A stretch of 64,000 bases of DNA from Lachnospiraceae bacterium (GTDB taxonomy: Bacteria > Bacillota > Clostridia > Lachnospirales > Lachnospiraceae). Below, piece after piece: positions 34,192-43,847 of this stretch. The stretch is from positions 4,804 through 68,803 of the forward strand of contig CAAFZP010000021.1 in NCBI GenBank assembly GCA_900767585.1, in the 5' to 3' direction. Both the position numbers and the translations under genes were made by a program. How positions within the stretch are numbered: position 1 is the stretch's first letter; every line of letters starts with the position of its first letter. The notes below the pieces were generated by a model that saw only the letters and a program-made list of their open reading frames with translations, did not search any database and was not told where the DNA came from.

Positions 34192-34238
34192 AACGTCCCA
34201 GGAGATTTTAAGAAATCTTCTGGGACGTTTTTTTTCTT
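34192..34238. terminator. Bidirectional terminator
   Basis: AACGTCCCAGGAGATTT pairs with AAATCTTCTGGGACGTT (one mismatch), with T-runs on the plus strand. It lies between the convergent Abi and chemoreceptor genes and marks the right edge of the AT-rich island. Confidence 0.9.
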
Positions 34239-34244
34239 ATATGC

Positions 34245-36323
34245 CTATAACTTCCCTTTCACATAATCCCGGATGAAGAAGTCATCTCCCGGCATCTGAC
34301 ATCCAACGATGTAGAGCCCCTCATTATTCGAACAACGGATGACGTGACCTTCGAGTTCATCGTGCTGTGGCAGATCGAAGTTATGAATCTTCACGCGGAT
34401 ATTCACGCCTTTGTGTGTCGCAAAATACTGGTCATGCGTCAGAAATGCAAATCCATTTGCACTTAAGTTATCCAGCTTGCCTTCGATGGTGGTCGAGCCA
34501 TCTGAAAGTGTGATCGTGCAGGCGTTGGAGATATCGAGACGTGGGTATTTCCGACGGTTGTTAATCTTCGGGCGTGACTCAATCTGGATTGTAAAGCAGT
34601 TGTTTGCTTCTTTCGCTGTATGGATGATCTTCGATGTATCCCAACAGTAAAGTACGTTGCCAACCGTTACCTGCAGCTTGCATTCTGTCAGCTTGGCAAG
34701 CGCCGGTGCATTTGCAAGAGTAATCGTTAATGTGTTGTTCTCACGCGTCAGTACTTCACCATAATAGCGCTTTCCATCTTCCAGTGCTACGCTCAGCTTC
34801 ATGCCGGGCTGTACATCTTCGGTTCCCATGAAACCACCGATGCCAAGCTCACACATTAAAGATTCGATTACATTTTCAATCGAATTAATGTTGTTGGAAG
34901 ACTCATCGTATTTGCTGAGCATGCGGTTGTTAATCTCGTTGGAGTCGCTGATGCAGGACGTCATATCGCCGACGATGTCTGTGACCTGCTGCAGATTGTC
35001 TACAAGGTGGATGTTGGAAGCTTCCACTTCTTTCATCGCGTGGTCAATCACCTGTATATTTTCTCCGATCTTGTTTGTATCGGAAGCAATCTCTGTCATA
35101 CTCTTACCGGTCTGTGTGACTTTCGTCAATGTGAGCTGAATCAGTTTCAAAGTCTCTTCCATGGCGCTTGTCATCTTCTCAGATGTTTCCTCGAGATGTC
35201 CAAGTGCCTGGCGGATCTGACCGGAGGATGATTTTGTTTCCTCGCTCAAGGTCCGGATCTGCTCTGCGACAACCGCAAAGCCCTTCCCGGATTCACCGAC
35301 ACGGGCAGCTTCAATCGAAGCGTTCAAAGCAAGCAGGTTGGTCTGGGATGTAATATTTTCGATAACGGCTGTCTCATTTTTCACCATGGCAAACTCTGCC
35401 TTGAAATTTTCCAGTGTCTGTTCAATCTCGCCGGAGAGGGAAGCCATCGTATTTGTCGTTGTGACGAGGTCTGCAAGGTCGGCCGAGCTTACTTTTGCGT
35501 GCTGCATGGAAGTAGCAGTCAGTGTGACCATCTGCTCGATCATCTCTGCCACATGGTTGACCTGTGCATGAATATCCGAAGTCATATGATTCGAGGAATC
35601 CGTGCTTCCCTGCAGGTCTGAATTGTGGTCGCTTAATTTGTTCAGGCTGTCGACCACGATTGTCGCACCATGTGTGTTCTCGGAGGCGAGCTCCCGGACA
35701 ACTGTGACACCGTTCATGATTGTGTTGCACGCATGCTTGACTTTCTCGACAGTCGTGATGACGCGCTGCAGGTCTGCTTTGATACTGTCCGTCATGGCAC
35801 CGTCGGATTCGTTCAGATGCTTGATGGACATGACATAGCAGACATAGCACAGAATGATGCAGGCGAGCTCGAGCTGGTAGTCCTTCATATTGGATGCAGA
35901 ATGATATCCGATCGCGATGCGGTAGGCGGAACTTCCTATGATAATCAGTGAATTCGCGATGCCGCAGCCGACCATGAACCGGATGCTTTTGTAGAGTACC
36001 AGAAGACTTGTCACGGGCAGTACATAGGTAAAAGCAATCGGCGATTCGGTGGTGCATAAAACAAATGTATAGAAAATACCATAGCCAATCACGAGATTGA
36101 ATTTGTAGTAGTCAGTATCGAACCCCTTTACCCGCAGCAATATCTCACCGAGGATGATTGGCAACCAGCAGAGTGTTAAAAAGATAATATAATAAGAAGT
36201 GCCACGCAGATGATTTGCTACATCGGCACCATAGTTGGCAGAAAGTAATGCAGCGAAGATAAGCCAGATCCGTCTGGCTCTCCGGTTTGCTTTTTCCTTA
36301 AATAGCGATTCGTCGTATTTCAT
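34245..36323 (-). CDS. Methyl-accepting chemotaxis protein with C-terminal PilZ domain
   Basis: 692 residues; start at 36323 ([11 protein letters not shown]) with AGGAGGGGG upstream. Six or so N-terminal TM helices (to about residue 180) form a membrane sensor without a large outside domain. The MCP bundle follows, with tip [21 protein letters not shown] and [13 protein letters not shown]. After residue ~480 comes a beta-rich YcgR-like N domain and a PilZ domain with the c-di-GMP signature RRKYPR and DNLSANG. It would join chemotaxis signalling to cyclic-di-GMP level. Promoter not clear; monocistronic on the minus strand. Confidence 0.9.
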   Translation of the reverse strand: MKYDESLFKEKANRRARRIWLIFAALLSANYGADVANHLRGTSYYIIFLTLCWLPIILGEILLRVKGFDTDYYKFNLVIGYGIFYTFVLCTTESPIAFTYVLPVTSLLVLYKSIRFMVGCGIANSLIIIGSSAYRIAIGYHSASNMKDYQLELACIILCYVCYVMSIKHLNESDGAMTDSIKADLQRVITTVEKVKHACNTIMNGVTVVRELASENTHGATIVVDSLNKLSDHNSDLQGSTDSSNHMTSDIHAQVNHVAEMIEQMVTLTATSMQHAKVSSADLADLVTTTNTMASLSGEIEQTLENFKAEFAMVKNETAVIENITSQTNLLALNASIEAARVGESGKGFAVVAEQIRTLSEETKSSSGQIRQALGHLEETSEKMTSAMEETLKLIQLTLTKVTQTGKSMTEIASDTNKIGENIQVIDHAMKEVEASNIHLVDNLQQVTDIVGDMTSCISDSNEINNRMLSKYDESSNNINSIENVIESLMCELGIGGFMGTEDVQPGMKLSVALEDGKRYYGEVLTRENNTLTITLANAPALAKLTECKLQVTVGNVLYCWDTSKIIHTAKEANNCFTIQIESRPKINNRRKYPRLDISNACTITLSDGSTTIEGKLDNLSANGFAFLTHDQYFATHKGVNIRVKIHNFDLPQHDELEGHVIRCSNNEGLYIVGCQMPGDDFFIRDYVKGKL

Positions 36324-36502
36324 AGTCCCCCTCCTTTGTAGAAAAACACTTACGGTTAGTATAGCATAGGCAAGTGAAAATGTGTATGCAATTCGTGGAT
36401 TTATACACATGAAAAATCGGACGTAACATCTATACTGCGTTGCATTTCGTTAAAAAATGCGGTAGTATAAGATAATTAGTTACGGAAGGAGGAAGGTTTA
36501 AG

Positions 36503-36976
36503 ATGAATCAGAAAGAAAATATTATATCGGCACTTGGCTCTATACTGCTTGGAATCCTGTTGATTGCCATGAAAGGGAAAGTCATAACCGCAGCCATCAC
36601 GATTCTTGCAATCTTTGTCATCCTCGGTGCAGTCGCTGATTTTATGGCAGGACTTGCGAATATCGGAATCATGAAAGCGGTAGCAGGTGTCTGTATTCTT
36701 GTATTTGGATGGCTGTTCGCAGCGCTGGCATTTTATATTCTGGCAGCCGGAATTATCGTGATGGGACTTTTACAGATTACATCCATCAAAAAGACAATGC
36801 CGGTGAATCTGACAGCCGGAGAACGGTTTCAGGAATATTTCAAGCCGGGCCTGATGGTTGTTGCCGGTGCCTGCCTGCTCTTTAACCAGAGTGGAACAAT
36901 CGCATGGGCATTTATCGTGACGGGTATTTTGCTGATTGTAAATGGTGTGATGTCGCTGTTTGGATCGCAGAAATAA
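36503..36976 (+). CDS. HdeD/DUF308-like small membrane protein
   Basis: 157 residues, six TM helices in pairs, with the repeated ALGSILLGILLIAMKGK / GLMVVAGACLLFNQSGTIAWAFIVTGILLIVNGV pattern of DUF308 (HdeD) proteins, which are linked to acid or envelope stress in other bacteria. AGGAGGAAGG before ATG. It is followed at 24 bases by the membrane LuxR regulator, so they may be co-transcribed. Confidence 0.75.
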   Translation: MNQKENIISALGSILLGILLIAMKGKVITAAITILAIFVILGAVADFMAGLANIGIMKAVAGVCILVFGWLFAALAFYILAAGIIVMGLLQITSIKKTMPVNLTAGERFQEYFKPGLMVVAGACLLFNQSGTIAWAFIVTGILLIVNGVMSLFGSQK

Positions 36977-36999
36977 AGGAAGTATCGGAGAACGCCGGA

Positions 37000-38445
37000 T
37001 TGAAGAAAACAAACAAAGAAAAAACAGATACAATAGATAAAAGAACAGATCTCATGATCATCCTGATGCTTGCGCTGTTTAATTTCTGCTTCCTGGGGAT
37101 GGTGTACTTCTTTGGTAATACCATGGGAACGTGGTGTGACAGTGCCGGTGTAGTGATCAATCAGAATGTTATTCTGGGTGCAAGTGTCTTTGGCTATCTT
37201 TCCTATTGGAAAATATCAGAGAGTTTAAGGAAGATCAGTACAAAGACAGTGGCGATTGTTATGACATGTGCCTGTATAGCGTTCCAGGTCGTCATAGCGG
37301 TCAATCGAAGTTATGTGTCTACCCATGTAGCCGGAGTTTTTTGTTTTGCGATCATGGGGATTGCCGGAAGCGCGGCTTGCTATTATGCTTCTGTGAAAGT
37401 GAAACATGCAGCAAACATGGCAAAAATCGTGGGGTGTTCCTACGGACTTGGCATATTGCTGCAGTTTGTGAACAATAACTGTATCGGCGGAATCTACGAG
37501 ATTGTAATGATTGCGATATGCACCGCTTTGTTTGGCGCGCTTATAATAATTATTAAAAAATCTGACATTTCCGATCAGCATACAGAAAACAACAATCGGA
37601 AATTATCTGCCTGGAAACATGTGAAAGCACCGGTTGTGGCGCTTATAGGTTGTGTGGCACTGATGACGGTCGTGTTTTCTACACTGGATAATGTGGTGAC
37701 ACTGGTACATGCATCTGGCGGATTTGATATCGGACAGTGGCCAAGGCTCATACTTGCGGCGAGTGGGATTGCGGCAGGTGTACTTTATGACATACACGAC
37801 AGAAAATATATGCCGGTGATCATGTATTTGATTACGATTCTTTCGGCGATTTCGATTGTCATAATCCAGCTTGGCGGAAGCTTTGTGATTGGCCTTATCG
37901 CTTTTTATATTGCAGCCGGATTTTTTACCGTGTTTTTTATGACTGGATTTATGGATATATCCGATTATACAAAGAAACCGAAATTATTTGCCGGATTAGG
38001 CAGAGCCGTCAACAATCTTTTCGCATGTATTATGACAGGAATCTCGGTAAAAATGATCGCGGCAAACAACCAGATGGTGATGATGATTGCGGCGCTTGTA
38101 TTGTTTGTGTTGATAGCTGTCTGCGTGCTGATTTATTACAGGGCATTTATCGATGCGGAACATGCGGAGCAGCTACAGAAGGCTTTGACCGAATATTCCG
38201 AGAAGCAAAAAGAAAAAAAGGACACGGACAAGTTCGCAGAATTTGTATCGGTGTATAAGCTGACACCGCGGGAGGCCGATGTGCTAAAGGAGCTGATCGC
38301 GGACAGTGAAGCGGTGACGGATATCTCAAAAAATCTCGCGATATCAAGGGCGACTTTATATAGGCACATTGCAAAAATAAACGAAAAAACGAATACAGAT
38401 TCACGAAAAACACTCGTGCAGTATTATCGAAACTGGAATGGATAA
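37000..38445 (+). CDS. Twelve-TM membrane protein with C-terminal LuxR HTH
   Basis: 481 residues from a TTG at 37000 (GGAG nine bases upstream; longer frames overlap the previous gene heavily). About twelve hydrophobic helices (residues 17-405) have an MFS-like arrangement. A charged linker (EKQKEKKDTDKFAEF) follows, then a LuxR-type HTH, KLTPREADVLKELIADSEAVTDISKNLAISRATLYRHIAKINEKTN. The fusion places a DNA-binding domain on an integral transporter-like sensor, as in the MFS-LuxR proteins seen in some Actinobacteria and Clostridia. Target and ligand unknown. Terminator follows. Confidence 0.82.
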   Translation: MKKTNKEKTDTIDKRTDLMIILMLALFNFCFLGMVYFFGNTMGTWCDSAGVVINQNVILGASVFGYLSYWKISESLRKISTKTVAIVMTCACIAFQVVIAVNRSYVSTHVAGVFCFAIMGIAGSAACYYASVKVKHAANMAKIVGCSYGLGILLQFVNNNCIGGIYEIVMIAICTALFGALIIIIKKSDISDQHTENNNRKLSAWKHVKAPVVALIGCVALMTVVFSTLDNVVTLVHASGGFDIGQWPRLILAASGIAAGVLYDIHDRKYMPVIMYLITILSAISIVIIQLGGSFVIGLIAFYIAAGFFTVFFMTGFMDISDYTKKPKLFAGLGRAVNNLFACIMTGISVKMIAANNQMVMMIAALVLFVLIAVCVLIYYRAFIDAEHAEQLQKALTEYSEKQKEKKDTDKFAEFVSVYKLTPREADVLKELIADSEAVTDISKNLAISRATLYRHIAKINEKTNTDSRKTLVQYYRNWNG

Positions 38446-38454
38446 CATGTATGA

Positions 38455-38482
38455 AAAACGGCTTTGTATAGGCCGTTTTTTT
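38455..38482 (+). terminator. Intrinsic terminator
   Basis: AAACGGC / GCCGTTT stem followed by TTTTTTATTTTG. Confidence 0.85.
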
Positions 38483-38595
38483 ATTTTGAGACACTTGTCA
38501 CGTGTTGTAAACAGGCAGAAAATGGTAAAATCCTTACTATGTTCGTATCCAAAAGATACATACAAAAAAATAATGGAAAAAGGAGGGTTTTGCGT

Positions 38596-41500
38596 ATGAA
38601 GAGAAAATGGAAACGCATATTTGCGTTTGCGATTGCATTTGCGATGGTTTTCACCATGATGCCGGGGAATAATCTGGTATCAAGAGCAAAAGAGGGAGAA
38701 GGAGGAACATTGGAAGGCTCGGAAGATGGGGGTGAAGAGCCAACCGGCAGATGCTATGTATGTTATGATAGCTTTGATGCCGGTGTGTCATGCATTATGG
38801 AGAAGGCAGGAACAAGAGAAGAAGCGGTGACAGAAGCCGAAGTACTCGGGAATGAGGGCGTGTCTTTTGTGGCAGGAGAGTCAGAAGATAGTTATAAAAC
38901 AATTCACCTGTCCTTGACAAAACCAAGTTCGTATCTGCAGATCAATGAAAATACGACAGAAAATCCAGAGGTTTCAATCTTTGTGAATGGCGAGGACAAA
39001 ACTGCAGAATATAATGAGCAAACTTTGGAGTGGACATATACGCCGGATAATCCGAAGAATCTGTATATATCCGTATTCTGGACGACGGAAGAAAAAAATT
39101 TCTGCAGTCTGGATGTTGATCCGGAAAAACCGGATTATATTGTGGAATTCAGTGCTGCCGAGGCCGGACAGGTGCAGCTTAAGACGGAACCGAATCCGAG
39201 GGATGGAAATTACACAGACCGGAATGCCACAAGGTCTGTAAGAGCCAGGTATCCGCTTGCTGCAGAGGGAACAGCCGGCGTATCGGAAGTTGAGTTTGAG
39301 GTACAGCCATGGAATGGCGCGGAGTTTTTGGGAATCCAGAAAGACGGATCGGAGACTCTGATTACGAAAGAAGCGTTGGGCGAAGCATTATCTCCAAATG
39401 AGAATGGAACATATACATATATACTGGATACAAGCCAGTGTGAGGATAATTCATTTACCCAGTTGTTATTTGTGTTCAGTATTCCGGAAGAGCCGGGAAA
39501 TGATATGGCAGATTATACATTCCGTGTAAACTATGATCCGGATCATGAAGCGGATGTAACAGGGGCATTGATTGACGCACAGCAAACGGAGACAGCGCTT
39601 GGAACGATAAAGCCAGGTACCGAAATGTCTTTTGGAGATGCATCTGCAATTCAGAAAATCCGTTTGAAACTGAAACAGCCAAGTGACTATTATGATACAG
39701 TTGCAGGCAAGGAAACGCCGAATCTGAAAGTTCTGGTAAATGGAGAAGACAAAACAGATGTCTATGATGCAGAGACTGCCACATGGACATATACGCCGGA
39801 AAGTGAGAAAGGTCTGGATATCTCAGTGTTCTGGACAGAGGAAGAGTATCAGTTTGCAACCGTTGGTCCGGACGGAGAGAAGGAAGACTTCTGCATCGAG
39901 TATAATTATCTGGGTGCCGGCGAAGTATCCATCGATGATACCGATTGCATATCGCGGGTAGACCGGGTTGGATGCAACCAGACAAAAGTGATTTATCCGC
40001 TTGGAAGGGAAAAAGTTACACTTCATTTCACACCAAAGACTGGTGAGAATATCCGGGATATCCGGATTGGAGAGCAGCATTATGATGTGAATCAGGGTGG
40101 ACTTCCGGAAGGATATGAGTTATCGAAGGATCAGGATGATGTCTATACACTTGTTATTCCGTCCAGCAAGTTTGCAGACAATGATTGGCTGGATATGACA
40201 TTTGAATTCACAGATCAAGGTGAAAATCCGGATAACCCGCAGAACCCTGTATACGCACAGGATAAGGATGTGACACTCCGGTTCTGGCGGTATGACGAAG
40301 AAAGTAAGAAGTATGTGTCAGCCTATGATTTTATCGGATATATCTATTGGAACAATGGATCCGGAACGCAAACGGATGGTACACCAAAGACGAATCCGTT
40401 TGATATTCCGGGCAGTGTATTGATGGAAAATGCGGGAGTGATAGAAAAAGGCGGTTATGACGCGTCGGTAAAAGCAACAAATTCCCTTGCCTTCCAACAG
40501 GAAATCGAACGTGGAATTGCAGGCGCGTATCTTCTGAATAACGCAGAGTTTGATTCGGACGGTATATTAAAAGATCCGAAACTTCAAGAAGCGCAGAAAA
40601 TTGAGATGCAAAGCGGAACATTTTACGTGCCCGGCGAGACATCCCAGCAGATTGTGACAAAAGAGGAAACGAATATCTATGGTGTTGAACTGCCTGTGTC
40701 AAATGCTGAGACAGAAAGCTATGATATTCTGCTTGAACCAAATTACCGTCACACGATCGTATGGGAAAATCACAAACAAGTAAATTTTGGTGAGGATGCA
40801 CTTGTCGCAAATGGCACAGCGGAACTTCTGAAAATCACGGATGCGCAGGGAAATGATCTGACAGAGTCCGGCGAAGCTTCTGTTGAGATGACGGAGAATG
40901 GTGGATATTGCATGGTGCCGGTAGGCGCGAAGGTGACAATCCGTCTGATACCGGATTATGGTTACCAGGTAAAGAAAGCAGAATTAAATGGCGGTGCCAA
41001 ACTTATACCAAACAAAGATATTTCATCTTTTACATTTGAGATGCCGGATACAAATATTCATTTCTCAGGTCTGATGGAGAAAACAGAGGATGAAGTCACT
41101 GCAAAGTCATCTAAGGTCGGTGCAGCTTCGATTGCAAATGGAAAAAATGCGGCAATCCACGGAGGCAATGTAAAACTTACGATTGATGACCACGCCGGTT
41201 ATAACGCAGACCAGCTGCGCACAGTTGCGGATGCTGCAGGACAGACAGAAAAATTGGATGCAACGGTGGTTGCAGCTTTGGATATGACATTGGATAATAT
41301 TATAAATAAAGCGGCTGCGGATGCCTATTGGACAGAAGAAGTCAGGGAGTTTGATCAGAATGTGCAGGTTACTGTCGCTTTAAAAGAAAAGATCACGCTT
41401 GGGGAAGGCGAGACGATTGCAGTTGTACGGGAGCATAACGGAATACTGGAAAAAATTGATGCGGTATACAAGGAAGGCGTTCTTACAATGCCGACAAATA

Positions 41501-42600
41501 AATTCTCGACGTATTCCATCGTGAAGCTTTCACCAGCAAAGTCAACCACCCCGACGACACCAACCACCCCGACACAACCGGATATACCGGTGGTAAGCGT
41601 GTCTTATCACACACATATCCAGACACTCGGCGATTCACAGGGCGTGCGGAAGAACGGTGCGATGGCAGGAACAACCGGCATAGCAAAGCGTCTGGAGAAT
41701 ATCTGGGTAAAAGTAGAGGGAAATCCGAACCTTGGTATCCAGTACAGTACTCATTGTCAGAGCTATGGCTGGCTTCCGTGGTCGGCAAACGGAGAAACAA
41801 ACGGAACAAGCGGAGAGGCAAAGAGACTTGAAGCAATCAAGATCCGTCTGACAGGCGAAGATGCTGCGAATTATGATGTCTACTATCGGGTACATGCGCA
41901 GAGCTATGGCTGGCTTGCATGGGCAAAAAATGGCGATCCGGCAGGTACTGCAGGGAAAGCAAAACGACTGGAAGGAATCCAGATTGTTGTCTTGAAGAAA
42001 GGTTCTGATGCACCGGGAGCAAATTACGGGGATGTGAATGCTTCCGGAAGTGCAAATAAAACTGCATTTATCACAGATATAAATGCTGCCATTGTGATTC
42101 CGGGCAGTGATACAAACCCGAATATTTCCTATCGGACGCATGTTCAGACGTTTGGATGGCAGGAGTACAAGATGAATGGCGCGATGGCAGGAACAACCGG
42201 AAAAGCAAAACGTCTCGAAGGAATCAACATCAAACTGTCAAACTGTGATTATACAGGTGGAATCCGGTACATGACACATATCCAGACATATGGATGGTCA
42301 CAGGGCTGGAAAGAAAATGGCGCGATGGCAGGAACAAGCGGAGAGGCAAAGCGCCTCGAAGCAATCCGGATCGAACTGACCGGGGAGATGGCAAAGCATT
42401 ATGACATTTACTACCGGGTACACGCACAAAGCTATGGCTGGCTTAACTGGGCATCGAACGGAGCGCCTGCCGGAACGGCCGGAATGGCAAAACGATTAGA
42501 AGGTATCCAGATCGTACTTGTGAAGAAAGGCGAGGCTGCACCGGCGAACAATTACCAGAAGATTATCACTGTAAATAAGGATGCTTATATAGGAAAATAA
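38596..42600 (+). CDS. Large secreted surface protein with six ChW repeats
   Basis: 1334 residues; start at 38596 (MKRKWKRIFAFAIAFAMVF) nine bases after AGGAGGG. A signal peptide ends near residue 33. The N-terminal half contains two related beta-rich units (about 90-200 and 330-440) with NGEDKT, WTYTP and ISVFWT repeated. Then come a Rib/big-like stretch, a helical segment, a Thr-Pro linker near residue 985, and six ClostridW (ChW) repeats, each with THxQSYGW...GxxAGTxGxAKRLEAIxI. The six form two sets of three. No LPxTG sorting signal, so attachment is probably through ChW or loose. ChW proteins are known from clostridia as surface adhesion or substrate-binding proteins. Confidence 0.87.
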   Translation: MKRKWKRIFAFAIAFAMVFTMMPGNNLVSRAKEGEGGTLEGSEDGGEEPTGRCYVCYDSFDAGVSCIMEKAGTREEAVTEAEVLGNEGVSFVAGESEDSYKTIHLSLTKPSSYLQINENTTENPEVSIFVNGEDKTAEYNEQTLEWTYTPDNPKNLYISVFWTTEEKNFCSLDVDPEKPDYIVEFSAAEAGQVQLKTEPNPRDGNYTDRNATRSVRARYPLAAEGTAGVSEVEFEVQPWNGAEFLGIQKDGSETLITKEALGEALSPNENGTYTYILDTSQCEDNSFTQLLFVFSIPEEPGNDMADYTFRVNYDPDHEADVTGALIDAQQTETALGTIKPGTEMSFGDASAIQKIRLKLKQPSDYYDTVAGKETPNLKVLVNGEDKTDVYDAETATWTYTPESEKGLDISVFWTEEEYQFATVGPDGEKEDFCIEYNYLGAGEVSIDDTDCISRVDRVGCNQTKVIYPLGREKVTLHFTPKTGENIRDIRIGEQHYDVNQGGLPEGYELSKDQDDVYTLVIPSSKFADNDWLDMTFEFTDQGENPDNPQNPVYAQDKDVTLRFWRYDEESKKYVSAYDFIGYIYWNNGSGTQTDGTPKTNPFDIPGSVLMENAGVIEKGGYDASVKATNSLAFQQEIERGIAGAYLLNNAEFDSDGILKDPKLQEAQKIEMQSGTFYVPGETSQQIVTKEETNIYGVELPVSNAETESYDILLEPNYRHTIVWENHKQVNFGEDALVANGTAELLKITDAQGNDLTESGEASVEMTENGGYCMVPVGAKVTIRLIPDYGYQVKKAELNGGAKLIPNKDISSFTFEMPDTNIHFSGLMEKTEDEVTAKSSKVGAASIANGKNAAIHGGNVKLTIDDHAGYNADQLRTVADAAGQTEKLDATVVAALDMTLDNIINKAAADAYWTEEVREFDQNVQVTVALKEKITLGEGETIAVVREHNGILEKIDAVYKEGVLTMPTNKFSTYSIVKLSPAKSTTPTTPTTPTQPDIPVVSVSYHTHIQTLGDSQGVRKNGAMAGTTGIAKRLENIWVKVEGNPNLGIQYSTHCQSYGWLPWSANGETNGTSGEAKRLEAIKIRLTGEDAANYDVYYRVHAQSYGWLAWAKNGDPAGTAGKAKRLEGIQIVVLKKGSDAPGANYGDVNASGSANKTAFITDINAAIVIPGSDTNPNISYRTHVQTFGWQEYKMNGAMAGTTGKAKRLEGINIKLSNCDYTGGIRYMTHIQTYGWSQGWKENGAMAGTSGEAKRLEAIRIELTGEMAKHYDIYYRVHAQSYGWLNWASNGAPAGTAGMAKRLEGIQIVLVKKGEAAPANNYQKIITVNKDAYIGK

Positions 42601-42622
42601 AAGAAAAAATTAAATAAAACGA

Positions 42623-42677
42623 AACAGGCAGATTTGTAGATGATTCGGACAATGCTACAAGTCTGTCTGTTTTTATG
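42623..42677 (+). terminator. Long-stem terminator
   Basis: AACAGGCAGATTTGTAG pairs with CTACAAGTCTGTCTGTT, followed by TTTTT. The rest of the gap to 42811 has no clear element. Confidence 0.88.
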
Positions 42678-42811
42678 CAAAAGATATTGTTTTTTTTCGA
42701 GCAGGTATGTATGATGAACATAAAGACTGCAAGTGACAAGTTCGAAGAAAATTAAAACACATGTACTTTTGTTTTACAGTTGATGCGTGATGTTTGTAAA
42801 GGGATAAAAGA

Positions 42812-43813
42812 ATGTATCAGATTATAGTAAACCCAACCTCATCTTCCGGAAAAGGGATGGAAGCGTGGGAGAAGATAAAGGCGATATTGGATCGTAGAAG
42901 TGTAACATACAAAGTCCATATGCTGCAAGACGCAGGGGAAGCGACGCAGGTGGTACGGGAACTGACTGCACAGGATGAAACGGGGATCGTGAAGCTGCTT
43001 GTGGTCGGCGGAGATGGCACGTTAAATGAAGTTTTAAATGGTATTCAGGATTTTGAGCATACGACACTCTCCTGTATCCAGACCGGTTCGGGAAATGATT
43101 TTGCCAGAAATATGCATCTGGAAAAAGATGTGGAACAGGCAATTGTGCATTTGCTAGAACAGCCGGAAGAGATGGCGCTTGATTACGGTGAAGTGACAGT
43201 GCGGGTGGATGGGACCGGAGATGCACGCATGGATTGTAGACAGCGTGGAGTCGACGGGGATGATATGGATGCGTGTCGGGATTGCGTGATTCGAACAAAT
43301 CGGTTCCTGATCAGTTCCGGTGTCGGTTACGACGCCAATATCTGCGAAGAAGTCAGCCGGAGCCGTCTGAAACCGATTTTAAATAAGATCCATCTTGGCA
43401 AATTAGTGTATGTGATGATTGGTGTCAAACAGATATTCACAAAGAAAACAGTGCGTGCAAAATTATACCTGGACGATGCGCCGGTGAGGAAGCTTCCGGA
43501 GTTGTTCTTTGTCGTCGGGATGAATCATATGTACGAAGGCGGCGGGATTCCATTCTGCCCAAATGCGGATCCGACGGATGGCAGGCTGGATGTCTGTCTG
43601 GTCAAAGGCATGTCGAGGATGAAGATGCTTCTGGCGGTTGTGCTGGTGTATTTCAAGAAGCATCTGCTGTTCAAAGGCATCACGAACCACCGCTGTAAGA
43701 AGATGCGGTTGGTGACCGAGACACCGCAGTGGATCCATATGGATGGCGAGACGCCATATCAGGTGAGAGAAGTTACATGGGAGAGCAAGGGAAAGCTGAG
43801 GTTTGTGAGGTAG
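42812..43813 (+). CDS. Diacylglycerol/lipid kinase (DagK/YegS family)
   Basis: 333 residues. The ATP-binding GGDGTLNEVLNG motif, the N-terminal IVNPTSSSGKG opening and the later GSGNDFAR block are those of the DAGK catalytic domain, which phosphorylates diacylglycerol or a related lipid with ATP. A C-terminal region includes PNADPTDGRLDVCLVKGMS. There is an unusual ~30-residue insertion rich in Asp, Arg and Cys (about residues 130-165). AAAGGG before ATG. Confidence 0.87.
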   Translation: MYQIIVNPTSSSGKGMEAWEKIKAILDRRSVTYKVHMLQDAGEATQVVRELTAQDETGIVKLLVVGGDGTLNEVLNGIQDFEHTTLSCIQTGSGNDFARNMHLEKDVEQAIVHLLEQPEEMALDYGEVTVRVDGTGDARMDCRQRGVDGDDMDACRDCVIRTNRFLISSGVGYDANICEEVSRSRLKPILNKIHLGKLVYVMIGVKQIFTKKTVRAKLYLDDAPVRKLPELFFVVGMNHMYEGGGIPFCPNADPTDGRLDVCLVKGMSRMKMLLAVVLVYFKKHLLFKGITNHRCKKMRLVTETPQWIHMDGETPYQVREVTWESKGKLRFVR

Positions 43814-43847
43814 GATGAAGATATAAGGAAAAGCCGAGGGAGAAAAT

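Noticed and set aside
39476..39985. Long minus-strand ORFs inside the large ChW gene
   Set aside because: They are antisense frames of a clear coding gene, with no ribosome sites and no domain.
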